NCBI GenBank assembly: GCA_900469345.1
Contig: UBWZ01000002.1
Span: forward strand, 549,579 to 613,578
DNA: 64,000 nt
Direction: 5' to 3'
DNA from: Hyphomicrobiales bacterium
GTDB lineage: Bacteria; Pseudomonadota; Alphaproteobacteria; Rhizobiales; Rhizobiaceae
Shown here one piece after another: positions 41,322-50,317 of the stretch. The notes beneath the pieces were generated by a model. The model searched no databases and was not told the DNA's origin. It saw only the letters and a list, made by a program, of their open reading frames with translations. Both the position numbers and the translations under genes were made by a program. How positions within the stretch are numbered: the first letter of the stretch is position 1; each line of letters opens with the position of its first letter.

Positions 41322-43001
41322 ATGCCTGTAATTACCGCCCTGGTCGCGCTTTGCGGCCATATCGCCCTGCTGCTGTGGGGCACACGGATGGTGCAGACCG
41401 GGATCCAGCGCGCGTTCGGTCCCAGCCTGCGCTCGTTCCTCGGCCGCACGCTCAGCAACCGGGTGAAGGCCTTCCTCGCCGGCATAGGCGTGACGGCGGT
41501 CCTGCAGAGCAGCACCGCCACGGGCCTGATGGCATCCGGCTTTGCCGCCGGCGGCCTGGTCGACCTCGTCCCGGCGCTGGCGGTGATGCTCGGCGCCAAT
41601 GTCGGCACCACGCTGATCGTCCAGGTGCTCTCCTTCGATGTCGCCGCAGCCTCCCCGGCGCTGATCCTGATCGGCGTCCTGATGTTTCGCCGGGCCCAGA
41701 ACCCGCAGATCCACGATCTGGGCCGGGTCTTCATCGGCATCGGCTTCATGCTCCTGGCGCTGCATCAGCTCCTGGGCGTGCTGACGGAATATGCCGATAC
41801 CAGCGCATTCCAGCTCATCCTCGGCGCAATCTCCCAGATGCCGGTTCTCAGCTTGCTGCTTGCCGCCGGCGTTACCTGGGCCGCCCATTCGAGCGTCGCG
41901 GTGGTGCTGCTCGTCATGTCGCTCGCAGCCAAGGGCCTGCTCGACCCCTACCAGGCCTTCGCGCTGACGCTCGGCGCCAATCTCGGCACTGCGGTCAACC
42001 CCGTGATCGAGGGACACGCCGGCAGCAACCTGTCGGCCCGGCGGCTCCCGATCGGCAATCTCGCAACCCGCATTCTCGGCGTCACCGTCGTCTTTGCGTT
42101 GCTGAACCCGATCACCACCTGGATGATTTCGCTGGACGACGACGGTGCGCGACTGGTGGCCAATTTCCACACAGCCTTCAATCTCGCCGTCGCCTTCGTC
42201 GTCATGCCGTTCCTGACGCCGTTTGCCGATTTTCTGGTGCGACTGATGCCGCAGACGCTCGACGAGACCGATCCCGGGCACCCGCGCTATCTCGACCCTT
42301 CCGCCAAGGAGACCCCGGTGGTGGCGCTGCAGGCAGCGGCCCGCGAGGTGCTGCGGCTTGTCGACGTCCTGGAGGACATGCTGTCTGGGACCAAGGCTGC
42401 CCTGTCCAGCACCGACCGTCGGGCGCTTTCGCTGCTGCGGCAAAAGGACAATATCCTCGACCGCCTGAATACCGCGGTGAAGCACTATCTCACCTCCATC
42501 GAGCCGGACGAGCTGAGCGAGACGGACCGGCAGAGGCTGAACGAGATCCTGTTGTTCTCGACGGGTCTCGAGCATGCAGGCGACGTGCTCGACCAGAATG
42601 TCCTGCCGCATCTGGCAAAACGGCTGCGCAGGGGGTTCAAGTTCTCCGACGAGGGCGTCCGGGAGCTGGGCCGGCTGATCGATCGGCTCGCCTCCAACCT
42701 GCGCACCGCCGCCGCCCTTTTCATGTCGCAGGACGAGAGGCTGGCCCGTCAGCTGGCCGACGAGAAGATCGTCTTCCGCAAGGCCGAGCGCGAGGGCACG
42801 GAAGAGCATTTCAGGCGGCTGCAGCGAGGCGATATCGAAACCGCCGAAACCAGCTCCCTGCATCTCGACCTGCTGCGGGACCTGAAGCAGATCAATTCGC
42901 ATCTGGTCGCCGCCACCGCCTACCCGATCCTGGAGCGTCAGGGCGAGCTGCTGCAAAGCCGTCTCTCGCATCAGGATGGCGGACGGCCGGTGCTTGGCTA
43001 G
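41322..43001 (+). CDS. Na/Pi-cotransporter family protein with C-terminal PhoU-like domain (YjbB type)
   Basis: The 559-residue protein has the inverted-repeat Na/Pi cotransporter core (about 5-310). It carries the two hallmark QSS/SS and GAN motifs: LQSSTATGLMASGFAAGG with MLGANVGTT, and AHSSVAVVLLVMSLAAKG with LGANLGTAVNP. A helical PhoU-like region follows (about 335-545). E. coli YjbB, of the same build, was reported to export phosphate. Next to ugpBAEC, release of surplus phosphate from organophosphates is a sensible role. Uptake cannot be excluded. The ATG is at 41322. Confidence 0.9.
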   Translation: MPVITALVALCGHIALLLWGTRMVQTGIQRAFGPSLRSFLGRTLSNRVKAFLAGIGVTAVLQSSTATGLMASGFAAGGLVDLVPALAVMLGANVGTTLIVQVLSFDVAAASPALILIGVLMFRRAQNPQIHDLGRVFIGIGFMLLALHQLLGVLTEYADTSAFQLILGAISQMPVLSLLLAAGVTWAAHSSVAVVLLVMSLAAKGLLDPYQAFALTLGANLGTAVNPVIEGHAGSNLSARRLPIGNLATRILGVTVVFALLNPITTWMISLDDDGARLVANFHTAFNLAVAFVVMPFLTPFADFLVRLMPQTLDETDPGHPRYLDPSAKETPVVALQAAAREVLRLVDVLEDMLSGTKAALSSTDRRALSLLRQKDNILDRLNTAVKHYLTSIEPDELSETDRQRLNEILLFSTGLEHAGDVLDQNVLPHLAKRLRRGFKFSDEGVRELGRLIDRLASNLRTAAALFMSQDERLARQLADEKIVFRKAEREGTEEHFRRLQRGDIETAETSSLHLDLLRDLKQINSHLVAATAYPILERQGELLQSRLSHQDGGRPVLG

Positions 43002-43148
43002 CCGCCGCGTCCCAGACGCGACGGGCCGCGATGCCGGAGCCAGACCTTGGGCGACGGCTGGGGCGATACTTTTCTTCGAGATCGATCTGCTTCAGCCGCG
43101 TGCCAGCGGATAAGGCCCGTCCCGATCCGCCTACCGATTCACCCGTGG

Positions 43149-44267
43149 CTACTGCCCCACCCGAGCAAGGCTGCCGGCCAGGCGGAAGGGCGAAGAGACG
43201 ATCGCTCCGGCGGCATCGAACACATAGGCGCCGACATCGGCGGCACCGGTCCGCTGGTTGTTTTCGAAGTTTCCGAGCTGGGCGCCGAACCGGGCAAGCG
43301 ACGCATAACGGTCGTGCCCGAGCCCGTCGGTACCATCCACCGCGGTAATATCGATCACCCGCAGATGCTCCTTCCTGGCCGCCTCCTGGATGACCGGATC
43401 GTCGATGTCCAGGCGCCCGACCCTTGGTCGATCGCCGGCAATCAGGCTCGAGGCCATCAGGGCCCGATCCTGGCGCGCCACCAGCAGGGTGATCGGCGTC
43501 TTCAGCACGCCGATCTGGCGAAGCTGGGAGCGGAACACATCGACATCGATGTCGGGTGAGGCCAGCACGACGGAGATCTTGTCGAGCACGTCCTGGCGAC
43601 CCTGGAGCGTCAGCTCGCGCAGCGCTTCCATGACGAGGAATGCACCCATGCTGTGGCCGAAGAGGACGATCCGCTTGATGCCGCGCGCATGCGACAGGTC
43701 GAACAGCAGGGCATCGAGCCGGTCGCGCGAATAGAGCACGGCGTCGCGGTCGGCGACGTAGCCTGTCACCGAGGCGGCTGAGGGCCAGGAAAACAGCACC
43801 GGCACCGCCGATGTGTGTCCGTCGGCCGCCACCTGCGCCGCCCGGAACAGCGCCTCCTGGAAGCTGTAGTTATAGCCGTGCACGAACACGCCGACCGTAC
43901 CGTCCGCCTGCACGTTCTGCCCGACGGCGGTTTCGAACTGCCCCTGCGTCAGCTCGCTCCGGCGCCGCACGACATATTGGCGCTCCGCGTCCGGCTTGGC
44001 GGTCGGATAAGTGATCGCCGCGCCGGTGCGCTTCGTCGGCACGGTGATATCGTAGGCCTCGTACGTCGTTGCATCCGATGGCGAGGCGCCGAACCCCTTG
44101 CCAACGACGGTGCGATTGGTGGCGGTCAGGATGCTGACGTGCTCGCCGCCCGTCCCCGCGGCGGCCACCGGCTGCAGAACCGCTGCATCCGGGCGCCCTG
44201 CGCACCCCGCAAGAAGCGCGCAGATGAGCAGCGGCGTCGCAGCCCCCAAACGGTGAGAGGCCTTCAT
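43149..44267 (-). CDS. Lipoprotein alpha/beta hydrolase, DUF900 family
   Basis: This 372-residue protein has a lipoprotein signal (LLICALLAGC, Cys22 acylated) and an alpha/beta-hydrolase domain of the DUF900 family. The nucleophile elbow is GHSMG with Ser206, and an upstream FVHGYNYSFQEALFRAAQVAAD forms the oxyanion region. A late Asp (SPDIDVDVF) and His (TDGLGHDRYA) can complete the triad. The N-terminal FGASPSDATTYEAYDITVP with an ATNR segment is family-typical. It is probably anchored to an envelope membrane on the periplasmic side. The substrate is unknown. A monocistronic unit. Confidence 0.85.
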   Translation of the reverse strand: MKASHRLGAATPLLICALLAGCAGRPDAAVLQPVAAAGTGGEHVSILTATNRTVVGKGFGASPSDATTYEAYDITVPTKRTGAAITYPTAKPDAERQYVVRRRSELTQGQFETAVGQNVQADGTVGVFVHGYNYSFQEALFRAAQVAADGHTSAVPVLFSWPSAASVTGYVADRDAVLYSRDRLDALLFDLSHARGIKRIVLFGHSMGAFLVMEALRELTLQGRQDVLDKISVVLASPDIDVDVFRSQLRQIGVLKTPITLLVARQDRALMASSLIAGDRPRVGRLDIDDPVIQEAARKEHLRVIDITAVDGTDGLGHDRYASLARFGAQLGNFENNQRTGAADVGAYVFDAAGAIVSSPFRLAGSLARVGQ

Positions 44268-44342
44268 GTCGTCTTCCTTTCCGCCCGGAGTGCCAGCGGC
44301 ATCCGCATTAAAGTCTTGATGTCATTACCGCCCAGGCGGCTG

Positions 44343-47300
44343 TCATGCCTCTGCCGCCGGCGCCGGCCGGTCGTCCGCTTCCCGGGGGATGCGGAACCAC
44401 GCAACGTAGAGCGCCGGCAGGAACAGGAGCGTCAGGATGGTCCCGACGACGATGCCGCCCATCATGGCATAAGCCATCGGACCCCAGAAGATCTCTCGCG
44501 AAATCGGGATCAGCGCCAGCGTCGCAGCGGCCGCTGTCAGCATGATCGGCCGCATGCGGTGCTCGGTCGCTTCCACCACGGCCTTCCAGGCCGAGACGCC
44601 CTCGCTGCGCAGATGCTCGATCTGCACCACGAGGATGACCGAGTTGCGGATCAGGATGCCGATCAGCGCCAGCACGCCGAGAATGGCAACGAAGCCCATC
44701 GGAGCGTTGCTGAGCAGCAGGGCCGCGACGACACCGATGAGAGCCGTCGGCGCGACCGCAAACACCAGGAACAGCCGGCTGAAACTCTGCAGCTGCAGCA
44801 TCAGGATGGTCGCCATTGCAAACAGCATCAGTGGCGCGACGGCAATGATCGGTCCTTGCGATTCCGCGCTCGATTCCACCGAGCCGCCGATCTCGACCTT
44901 GTAGCCGGCCGGCAGGTTCTTTTCGAATTCCGCCACCTGCGGCGCCAGTTGCTGCACCACCGTCGCGGGCTGGGCATCGCCCGTCACCGCCGCCTTGATC
45001 GTGATCGTCGGAATGCGGTCCCGGCGCCAGATCGTCGGCTGCTCCAGCTCGTAACGGAACTTGGCGACCGTCGAGAGCGGGATGAGGTTGCCGGCCGAGG
45101 TCGAGATCTGCAGGTTCTGCAGGGTGTCGATATTGCCGCGCTCCGAAGCGGCGGCCCGGCCGATGACGTCGACCAGATAGATGTCGTCGCGCACCTGCGT
45201 GGCGGTCGAGCCCTGCACGATGCTGTTGAGCACGGTCGCAATGTCTTGCGACGAAACGCCAAGCTGCCGGGCCTTGTCCTGCAGCACGTCCACCCTCACG
45301 ACGCGCGACGGCTCGTTCCAGTCGAAGTTCATGTTCGTGAGGAACGGGCTCGCGCCCATGATCGCGGCAAACCGCTGCGACACCTCGCGTACTTTCTGGA
45401 TGTCCGGGCCACTGATCCGGTACTGCACCGGCTTTCCGACCGGCGGGCCGATGTCGAGCAGTTTCACGAACGCATCCGTGCCGGGGAATGTCGTCAGCAG
45501 GTAATCCTGCAGATCGGCACGCAGCCGGTCGCGAACCTCGACGCTTTTGGTGACGATGATGGTCTGGCCGAACGCGACGTCCGGGGTCTGCACGTCGAAG
45601 GACAGGATGAAGCGCGGCGCGCCCTGGCCCACATAGGTCGACCAGTGGTCGATATCCGGGTTGCCGGCGAGCTTTTCCTTCTCGAACTGCGCCATCTGCC
45701 GGTTGGTCTCGGCGATCGAGCTGTTCTGGGGAAGGTTCCAGTCGACCACCAGTTCGACGCGGTCGGAGGCGGGGAAGAACTGCTGCTGCACGAGCGCCAG
45801 GCCGAACACCGACACCACGAAGATGGCGATCGTCACCAGGATGGTGATCCAGCGCCAGCGCATTGCAAGCTTCAGGATAAACGCAAAGGTCGATGCGACG
45901 CGACCCTTCTTTTCATGGTGCGACTTTATCGTCTTCGGCAGGATGGCGACGCCCAAAAGCGGCGTGAACAGCACCGCGACGATCCACGAGACGACGAGAG
46001 ACACGGCGATGACGACGAACAGCGTGAAGGTGAACTCGCCGGCCGCGCTGCTGTTGAGGCCGATCGGGATAAAGCCCGACACGGTGACCAGCGTCCCGGT
46101 CAGCATCGGGAACGCGGTGGAGGTGTAGACGGCCGTCGCCGCCTTGCGGATATCGTCGCCTGCTTCGAGGCGCGAGACCATCATCTCGACCGCGATCATG
46201 GCGTCGTCGACCAGAAGGCCGAGCGCGATGATGAGCGCGCCGAGCGAGATCCGCTGCAGCGAGATGCCGGTATATTCCATGAACACGAAGGTGATGGCGA
46301 GCACCAGCGGGATCGATACCGCGACCACCATGCCGGCCCGCAGCCCCAGGCTGAGAAAGCTGATCACCAGCACGATCGCGATCGCCTCGAACAGCGCCCG
46401 GGTGAACCCCGACACCGCCTCGTCCACGACGGCGGGCTGGTCAGAGATCCGGCTGACGTCGACACCGATCGGCAGGTCGGCGATCACCGCCTTCATTTCC
46501 GCGTCGAGGCTCTCGCCGAACTTGAGCAGATTTGCCCCGGGCTTCATGCCGATCGCCAGTGCCAGCGCCGGCTGGCCGTTAAAGCGGAACAGCGACGACG
46601 GCGGATCGACATAGCCGCGCCGGACCGTCGCCACGTCGGTGAGCGGGAAGAACCGGTCGCTGACGCGCAGATTGATCTGCCTGAGGCTGTCCTCGGAGAC
46701 GAACTGACCACCGACGCGCAGCGCGATGCGCTCCGGCCCGGCGTCGACGAAGCCGGACTGGGTGACCGCGTTCTGCGCCTGAAGCGTATCGATGATCGCC
46801 TGCCGGTCGATCCCGAGGGCCGCGATCTGGCGGGTCGAGAACTCCAGATAGATGGCTTCGTTCTGCGCCCCGATCACATCCACCTTGCCGACGTTTTCGA
46901 CGGTCAGGATCTTCGAGCGTGCATCCTCGACGAGGTCGCGCAGCTTGCGCTGGGTCAGACCGTCGCCGGTAAAGGCATAGATGTTGCCGAACACGTCGCC
47001 GAACCGGTCGTTGAAAAACGGTCCGTTGACGCCGCTTGGAAAATCACCCTGGATATCGGCGATCATGTTGCGGACCCGCCGCCAGGTCGGCTCGACATCC
47101 CGGGCCTTGGTGTTGGCGAGAAGCTCAAGAAACACCGTGGTCTGCCCGGCCACCGTCTGGCTCTTGGTATAGTCCAGCGATTCCAGTTCCTGCAGCTTCT
47201 TCTCGATGCGGTCCGTCACCTGACGGGTGACCTCCTCCGCCGAAGCACCCGGCCACTGCGCCGTGATGACCATCGTCTTGATGGTGAAATTGGGATCTTC

Positions 47301-47414
47301 CTCGCGCCCGAGGTTGAGATAGGAGAAGGTGCCGGCGATCACGAAGACGATCATGAAGTACCAGACGAGCGAGCGGTGCCCGAGCGCCCAGTCGGAAAGG
47401 TTGAACGACTTCAC
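44343..47414 (-). CDS. RND efflux pump inner-membrane transporter (HAE1/AcrB-like)
   Basis: The 1023-residue protein is a proton-driven RND pump with 12 helices and two large periplasmic loops. N-terminal marks are FMIVFVIAGTFSYLNLGREEDPNFTIKTM and ITAQWPGASAEEVTRQVTDRIE. SLGALIIALGLLVDDAMIAVEMM in helix 4 carries the conserved Asp pair for proton relay. The late GVLALIGILIRNSVILVVQIE and PIMLTAAAATLALIPI are also present. It belongs to the branch with REEDP and likely exports drugs or lipid-like compounds. The GTG start overlaps the adaptor stop (GTGA). A longer open reading lies within the adaptor gene. Confidence 0.93.
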   Translation of the reverse strand: MKSFNLSDWALGHRSLVWYFMIVFVIAGTFSYLNLGREEDPNFTIKTMVITAQWPGASAEEVTRQVTDRIEKKLQELESLDYTKSQTVAGQTTVFLELLANTKARDVEPTWRRVRNMIADIQGDFPSGVNGPFFNDRFGDVFGNIYAFTGDGLTQRKLRDLVEDARSKILTVENVGKVDVIGAQNEAIYLEFSTRQIAALGIDRQAIIDTLQAQNAVTQSGFVDAGPERIALRVGGQFVSEDSLRQINLRVSDRFFPLTDVATVRRGYVDPPSSLFRFNGQPALALAIGMKPGANLLKFGESLDAEMKAVIADLPIGVDVSRISDQPAVVDEAVSGFTRALFEAIAIVLVISFLSLGLRAGMVVAVSIPLVLAITFVFMEYTGISLQRISLGALIIALGLLVDDAMIAVEMMVSRLEAGDDIRKAATAVYTSTAFPMLTGTLVTVSGFIPIGLNSSAAGEFTFTLFVVIAVSLVVSWIVAVLFTPLLGVAILPKTIKSHHEKKGRVASTFAFILKLAMRWRWITILVTIAIFVVSVFGLALVQQQFFPASDRVELVVDWNLPQNSSIAETNRQMAQFEKEKLAGNPDIDHWSTYVGQGAPRFILSFDVQTPDVAFGQTIIVTKSVEVRDRLRADLQDYLLTTFPGTDAFVKLLDIGPPVGKPVQYRISGPDIQKVREVSQRFAAIMGASPFLTNMNFDWNEPSRVVRVDVLQDKARQLGVSSQDIATVLNSIVQGSTATQVRDDIYLVDVIGRAAASERGNIDTLQNLQISTSAGNLIPLSTVAKFRYELEQPTIWRRDRIPTITIKAAVTGDAQPATVVQQLAPQVAEFEKNLPAGYKVEIGGSVESSAESQGPIIAVAPLMLFAMATILMLQLQSFSRLFLVFAVAPTALIGVVAALLLSNAPMGFVAILGVLALIGILIRNSVILVVQIEHLRSEGVSAWKAVVEATEHRMRPIMLTAAAATLALIPISREIFWGPMAYAMMGGIVVGTILTLLFLPALYVAWFRIPREADDRPAPAAEA

Positions 47415-48496
47415 GGCTGGATCTCCTGATCGATCTTGATCGGCTGGCCATCTTTTAAGGCATGCACGCCCGCGACCACCACGCGGTCGCCCGGCCGCAC
47501 GCCCTCGGCAATCTGCGCGGTCCCGTCGGGCGCAGCGGGTGCGGTAAGTGTCACGGGTCGGCTGGTCACCTTGCGCGCCGCGGTGTCGACGATCCACACG
47601 CTGGTCGCTCCGTCGCGGTCGAGGATCGCGGATGCCGGCAGCACGATGCGCGGCTTGGCGGACATCGTCGCCGACACGGTGACCACGGAACCGAGACGAA
47701 ACGCCTCCGGCGGGTTGGCAAGCCCGATCTTGGTGTGGCGGGTTCTTGTCGTCGCCTCCGCCTCGGGCGCGATCTCGCGTACGGCTCCGGTGGTGACGAT
47801 GCTCGGGTCGAGCTGCAGCATCACGTCGAACGGCGCGCCGGTCCTGAGCGTCGCAGCCGCTGCCTGGGGCACGTCGACAACGGCATCGCGCTCGTCGGGC
47901 CGCGCGATCGTCACCACGACCTGCCCCGCCGAGACGATCTGTCCGACTTCGGCCGATGTGGCCGTGACGACACCGTCGAATTCCGCATGCAGCTGCGCAT
48001 AGCCCAGTTGCTCGTTGGCCTTGTCGAGATTGGCCTGCGACTTGGCGACGGAGGCGATTGCGGTCTTCAGGCCCTGCTGCGCCTGTTCGAGCGCCGCCGC
48101 CGTGCCCGACCGGCTTTCGGCGAGCTGCAGCTGGCGCTGCTGGGTGTTCTGCGCATTGCGCAGTTCGGCCTGGGAATTGGAGAGATCAGACTGGGCGCTG
48201 CGAACCGCCAGCTCGAGCGCGAGCGGGTCGATGGCAGCGACCACGTCGCCCTTCTTCACCACGTCGCCGACGCTGACATTGCGGGCGACCAGACGGCCGA
48301 GAACCCGGAAACCGAGCTCCGTCTCGAACTTCGGCTGGATCGTCCCCGGCAGCCGCAGCGTTTCGGCGGGCGTCTCTGCGGCAATGACGGACAGCACCGG
48401 CCGGGGAACGTCGGGCTCGGCCTCCTCCTGCTTCTGGCAGGCCGCAAGCGCACAGCCCGCAAGCAGAACGGACATGATCCTGACTGGATGGTTCAT
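47411..48496 (-). CDS. RND periplasmic adaptor (membrane fusion lipoprotein), second of two
   Basis: This 361-residue adaptor links the inner-membrane pump to an outer-membrane channel. It has a lipoprotein signal (SVLLAGCALAAC, acylated at about Cys20). A lipoyl-like half is GFRVLGRLVARNVSVGDVVKKGDVVAAIDP. A coiled-coil hairpin spans about 95-165, rich in Ala/Gln/Leu, and a beta-barrel domain carries VVTATSAEVGQIVSAGQ. Its stop overlaps the pump GTG and its ATG overlaps the stop of the other adaptor. The two adaptors differ in sequence and so may form a mixed ring. Confidence 0.9.
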   Translation of the reverse strand: MNHPVRIMSVLLAGCALAACQKQEEAEPDVPRPVLSVIAAETPAETLRLPGTIQPKFETELGFRVLGRLVARNVSVGDVVKKGDVVAAIDPLALELAVRSAQSDLSNSQAELRNAQNTQQRQLQLAESRSGTAAALEQAQQGLKTAIASVAKSQANLDKANEQLGYAQLHAEFDGVVTATSAEVGQIVSAGQVVVTIARPDERDAVVDVPQAAAATLRTGAPFDVMLQLDPSIVTTGAVREIAPEAEATTRTRHTKIGLANPPEAFRLGSVVTVSATMSAKPRIVLPASAILDRDGATSVWIVDTAARKVTSRPVTLTAPAAPDGTAQIAEGVRPGDRVVVAGVHALKDGQPIKIDQEIQP

Positions 48497-49566
48497 CGGG
48501 ACGCTTCCTTGCCGTTCGACACCACTTCCCCCTGGCGCAGGAACTTGATGCCCTGCGAGACGACGACTTCGCCTTCGGAAAGGCCACTTTTCACGACGAA
48601 CGTACCGGTCTCGTATTCCCCGACATCGATAGGGCGAAGCGAAACCTTCGAGCTCGAATCCACCACCCAGACCGCCGGGCGCCCCGCCCTGGAGGCCATC
48701 GCCGACCAGGGAAGCTGGATGGTGTTCTGCGCCTCGTATTGGAACCGGCCGGAAACGGGAGCGCCCAGAGGCATCCTGTCGTCGCCGGAGAGCCCGACCT
48801 TAACCTTGATCGTGCCGGTCGAGGAATCGATCGTCGGCGAGATTTCTCGCACGCTCGCCTCCACCTTCACATCGGGCGCGGACAACAGGCTGATCTCCAC
48901 CTTCGGCTGCACGGGCCGCCCGAGGAACAGGCTTTCCATGACGTTGAAGACCGCATCGCGCGGACCGTCATGCGCCAGGGCAAAGATCTTTTCCGCCGCC
49001 TGCGCCACCTGCCCGACCTCGGCCTCGCGGGCCGTGATGATGCCGTCGGCGGGTGCCATCATGTCGGTATAGGTCAGCGCATCCTGCGCGCTCGCCAGCT
49101 GCGCCTGGGCCGACTTGACGCTGCCCTGGGCCGTCAGCAGCGACTCCTGCGCCTGGTCGAGCTCGGCGCGGGTCGTCACCTGCGTCTTGAACAGGTTCTG
49201 CTGGCGCGTCATGGCGAGCTGCGCCTGGGTCTGCTGCGCCTCGGCCGCATTGAGATTGGCCTGGGCGACGGCAAGTTCCGCCTTCTGCTCCTCCGGATCT
49301 ATCCGGGCAAGAAGCTGGCCCTGCGTGACGTGATCGCCGACATCCACCAGCCTTTCGACGATCTTGCCGCCGACCCTGAAGGACATGTCCGTCTGGACGC
49401 GCGCCTGCACGACGCCGGTGATGGCGCCGCCCGTGTTCAGGGGCTGGACCTTCACGGTGACGGTCGCCACCTGACGCGGTTTGGGCGCTGGTGGCGCCTC
49501 GTCATCGCTGCACGCGGCCAGCAGCATCGTGCTGCAGACGCTCAGGATCAGAAACAAAGATCTCAT
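48493..49566 (-). CDS. RND periplasmic adaptor (membrane fusion lipoprotein), first of two
   Basis: This 357-residue adaptor is the first gene of the efflux operon. It has a lipoprotein signal (STMLLAACSDD, acylated at about Cys19). The lipoyl half reads SFRVGGKIVERLVDVGDHVTQGQLLARIDP. A long alpha-hairpin (about 90-165, rich in AQANLNAAEAQQTQAQ) and a barrel domain GIITAREAEVGQVAQAAEKIF follow. A late membrane-proximal domain contains WSAMASRAGRPAVWVVD. It overlaps the next adaptor by four bases. Upstream lies the TetR operator region. Confidence 0.9.
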   Translation of the reverse strand: MRSLFLILSVCSTMLLAACSDDEAPPAPKPRQVATVTVKVQPLNTGGAITGVVQARVQTDMSFRVGGKIVERLVDVGDHVTQGQLLARIDPEEQKAELAVAQANLNAAEAQQTQAQLAMTRQQNLFKTQVTTRAELDQAQESLLTAQGSVKSAQAQLASAQDALTYTDMMAPADGIITAREAEVGQVAQAAEKIFALAHDGPRDAVFNVMESLFLGRPVQPKVEISLLSAPDVKVEASVREISPTIDSSTGTIKVKVGLSGDDRMPLGAPVSGRFQYEAQNTIQLPWSAMASRAGRPAVWVVDSSSKVSLRPIDVGEYETGTFVVKSGLSEGEVVVSQGIKFLRQGEVVSNGKEASR

Positions 49567-49605
49567 GGCACGGCCTTCTTCTGCTTCGCCGTTCGCTACA
49601 TAAAT

Positions 49606-49634
49606 TTGACTGACTGGTAAGTCAATGGTATAAC
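49606..49634 (+). promoter_or_regulatory. Overlapping divergent promoters and TetR-type operator
   Basis: TTGACT (49606-49611), a 17-base spacer and TATAAC (49629-49634) form a near-consensus promoter for the tetR-type gene. The inverted repeat TTGACT-N8-AGTCAA at 49606-49625 lies on its -35 box. The right arm read on the other strand is again TTGACT, followed 17 bases on by TATGTA, a weaker -10 for the efflux operon. Binding of the TetR protein there would block both promoters. Confidence 0.7.
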
Positions 49635-49674
49635 AGACTGCTGCGATGAAAATGATAATGCGAGGTTAAGAGAG

Positions 49675-50313
49675 ATGGTCGAGCAACGGAAGCTTACCCG
49701 CGCGGAGCAGAAGGCGCTACGGCCCGCGCAGATCCTGGCCGCCGCTTTCGAGGAATTCGTGTCGAACGGCTACGCCGCCGCACGGGTCGAGGACATTGCC
49801 GATCGGGTGGGCGTCACGAAAGGCACCGTCTACGTCTATTTCGAAACCAAGGAACTGCTGTTCGAAGAGATGATCCGTGACTCGTCGCGATCGTTCCGCG
49901 ACATCGCCCTCAAGGCACGCGAACTCGAAGGATCTCCGCTCGACCGGCTGGTAGCCCTTATTCACGTCGTCTACCAACAGCTCTTCGATGATCGCCAGTC
50001 CCGCGAGATCATGCGGCTGGTGATTTCCGAGGGGCCGAAATTTCCCGAAATCGTCAAGCGCCACGAACGGGATTTCATCGACCCGGTGATCGCGGAAGTC
50101 GACGCCCTTCTCTCGGAAGGCGTCAAGGCAGGCATGTTCCATCCGCAGCGGGCAGGCTTTGCGGAGCTGATCCTGGCGCCCGTCCTCACCGCCACGGTGA
50201 TCCGCCTCATACTCGGCGACCGGTTCGACCTGCAACGGGAGGATTACATCCGCGCCCACATTGATCTGCTCCTCAATGGTCTGCAGGTTTCGCCGTCCGG
50301 CAAGGTGCATTAG
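49675..50313 (+). CDS. TetR/AcrR-family regulator of the divergent RND efflux operon
   Basis: The 212-residue protein has an N-terminal TetR helix-turn-helix (about 16-60): ILAAAFEEFVSNGYAAARVEDIADRVGVTKGTVYVYFETKELLFEEM. A helical ligand-binding domain with IMRLVISEGPKFPEIVKRHERDF resembles the C-terminal domain of AcrR-like regulators. It is divergent from the two-adaptor RND operon, the usual place for its repressor. The promoter and operator are in the 108-base gap. Basic codons at the N-terminus (VEQRKLTRAEQKALRP) precede the DNA-binding domain. Confidence 0.93.
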   Translation: MVEQRKLTRAEQKALRPAQILAAAFEEFVSNGYAAARVEDIADRVGVTKGTVYVYFETKELLFEEMIRDSSRSFRDIALKARELEGSPLDRLVALIHVVYQQLFDDRQSREIMRLVISEGPKFPEIVKRHERDFIDPVIAEVDALLSEGVKAGMFHPQRAGFAELILAPVLTATVIRLILGDRFDLQREDYIRAHIDLLLNGLQVSPSGKVH

Positions 50314-50317
50314 GTCG

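Noticed and set aside
40698-42971. 757-codon minus-strand open frame opposite ugpC and the Na/Pi gene
   Set aside because: It spans two unrelated real genes in antisense and has biased shadow composition.
43815-47429. 1204-codon open frame on the plus strand opposite the RND pump and part of the DUF900 gene
   Set aside because: His/Arg/Asp-rich composition without domains; it is the antisense shadow of a textbook RND transporter.
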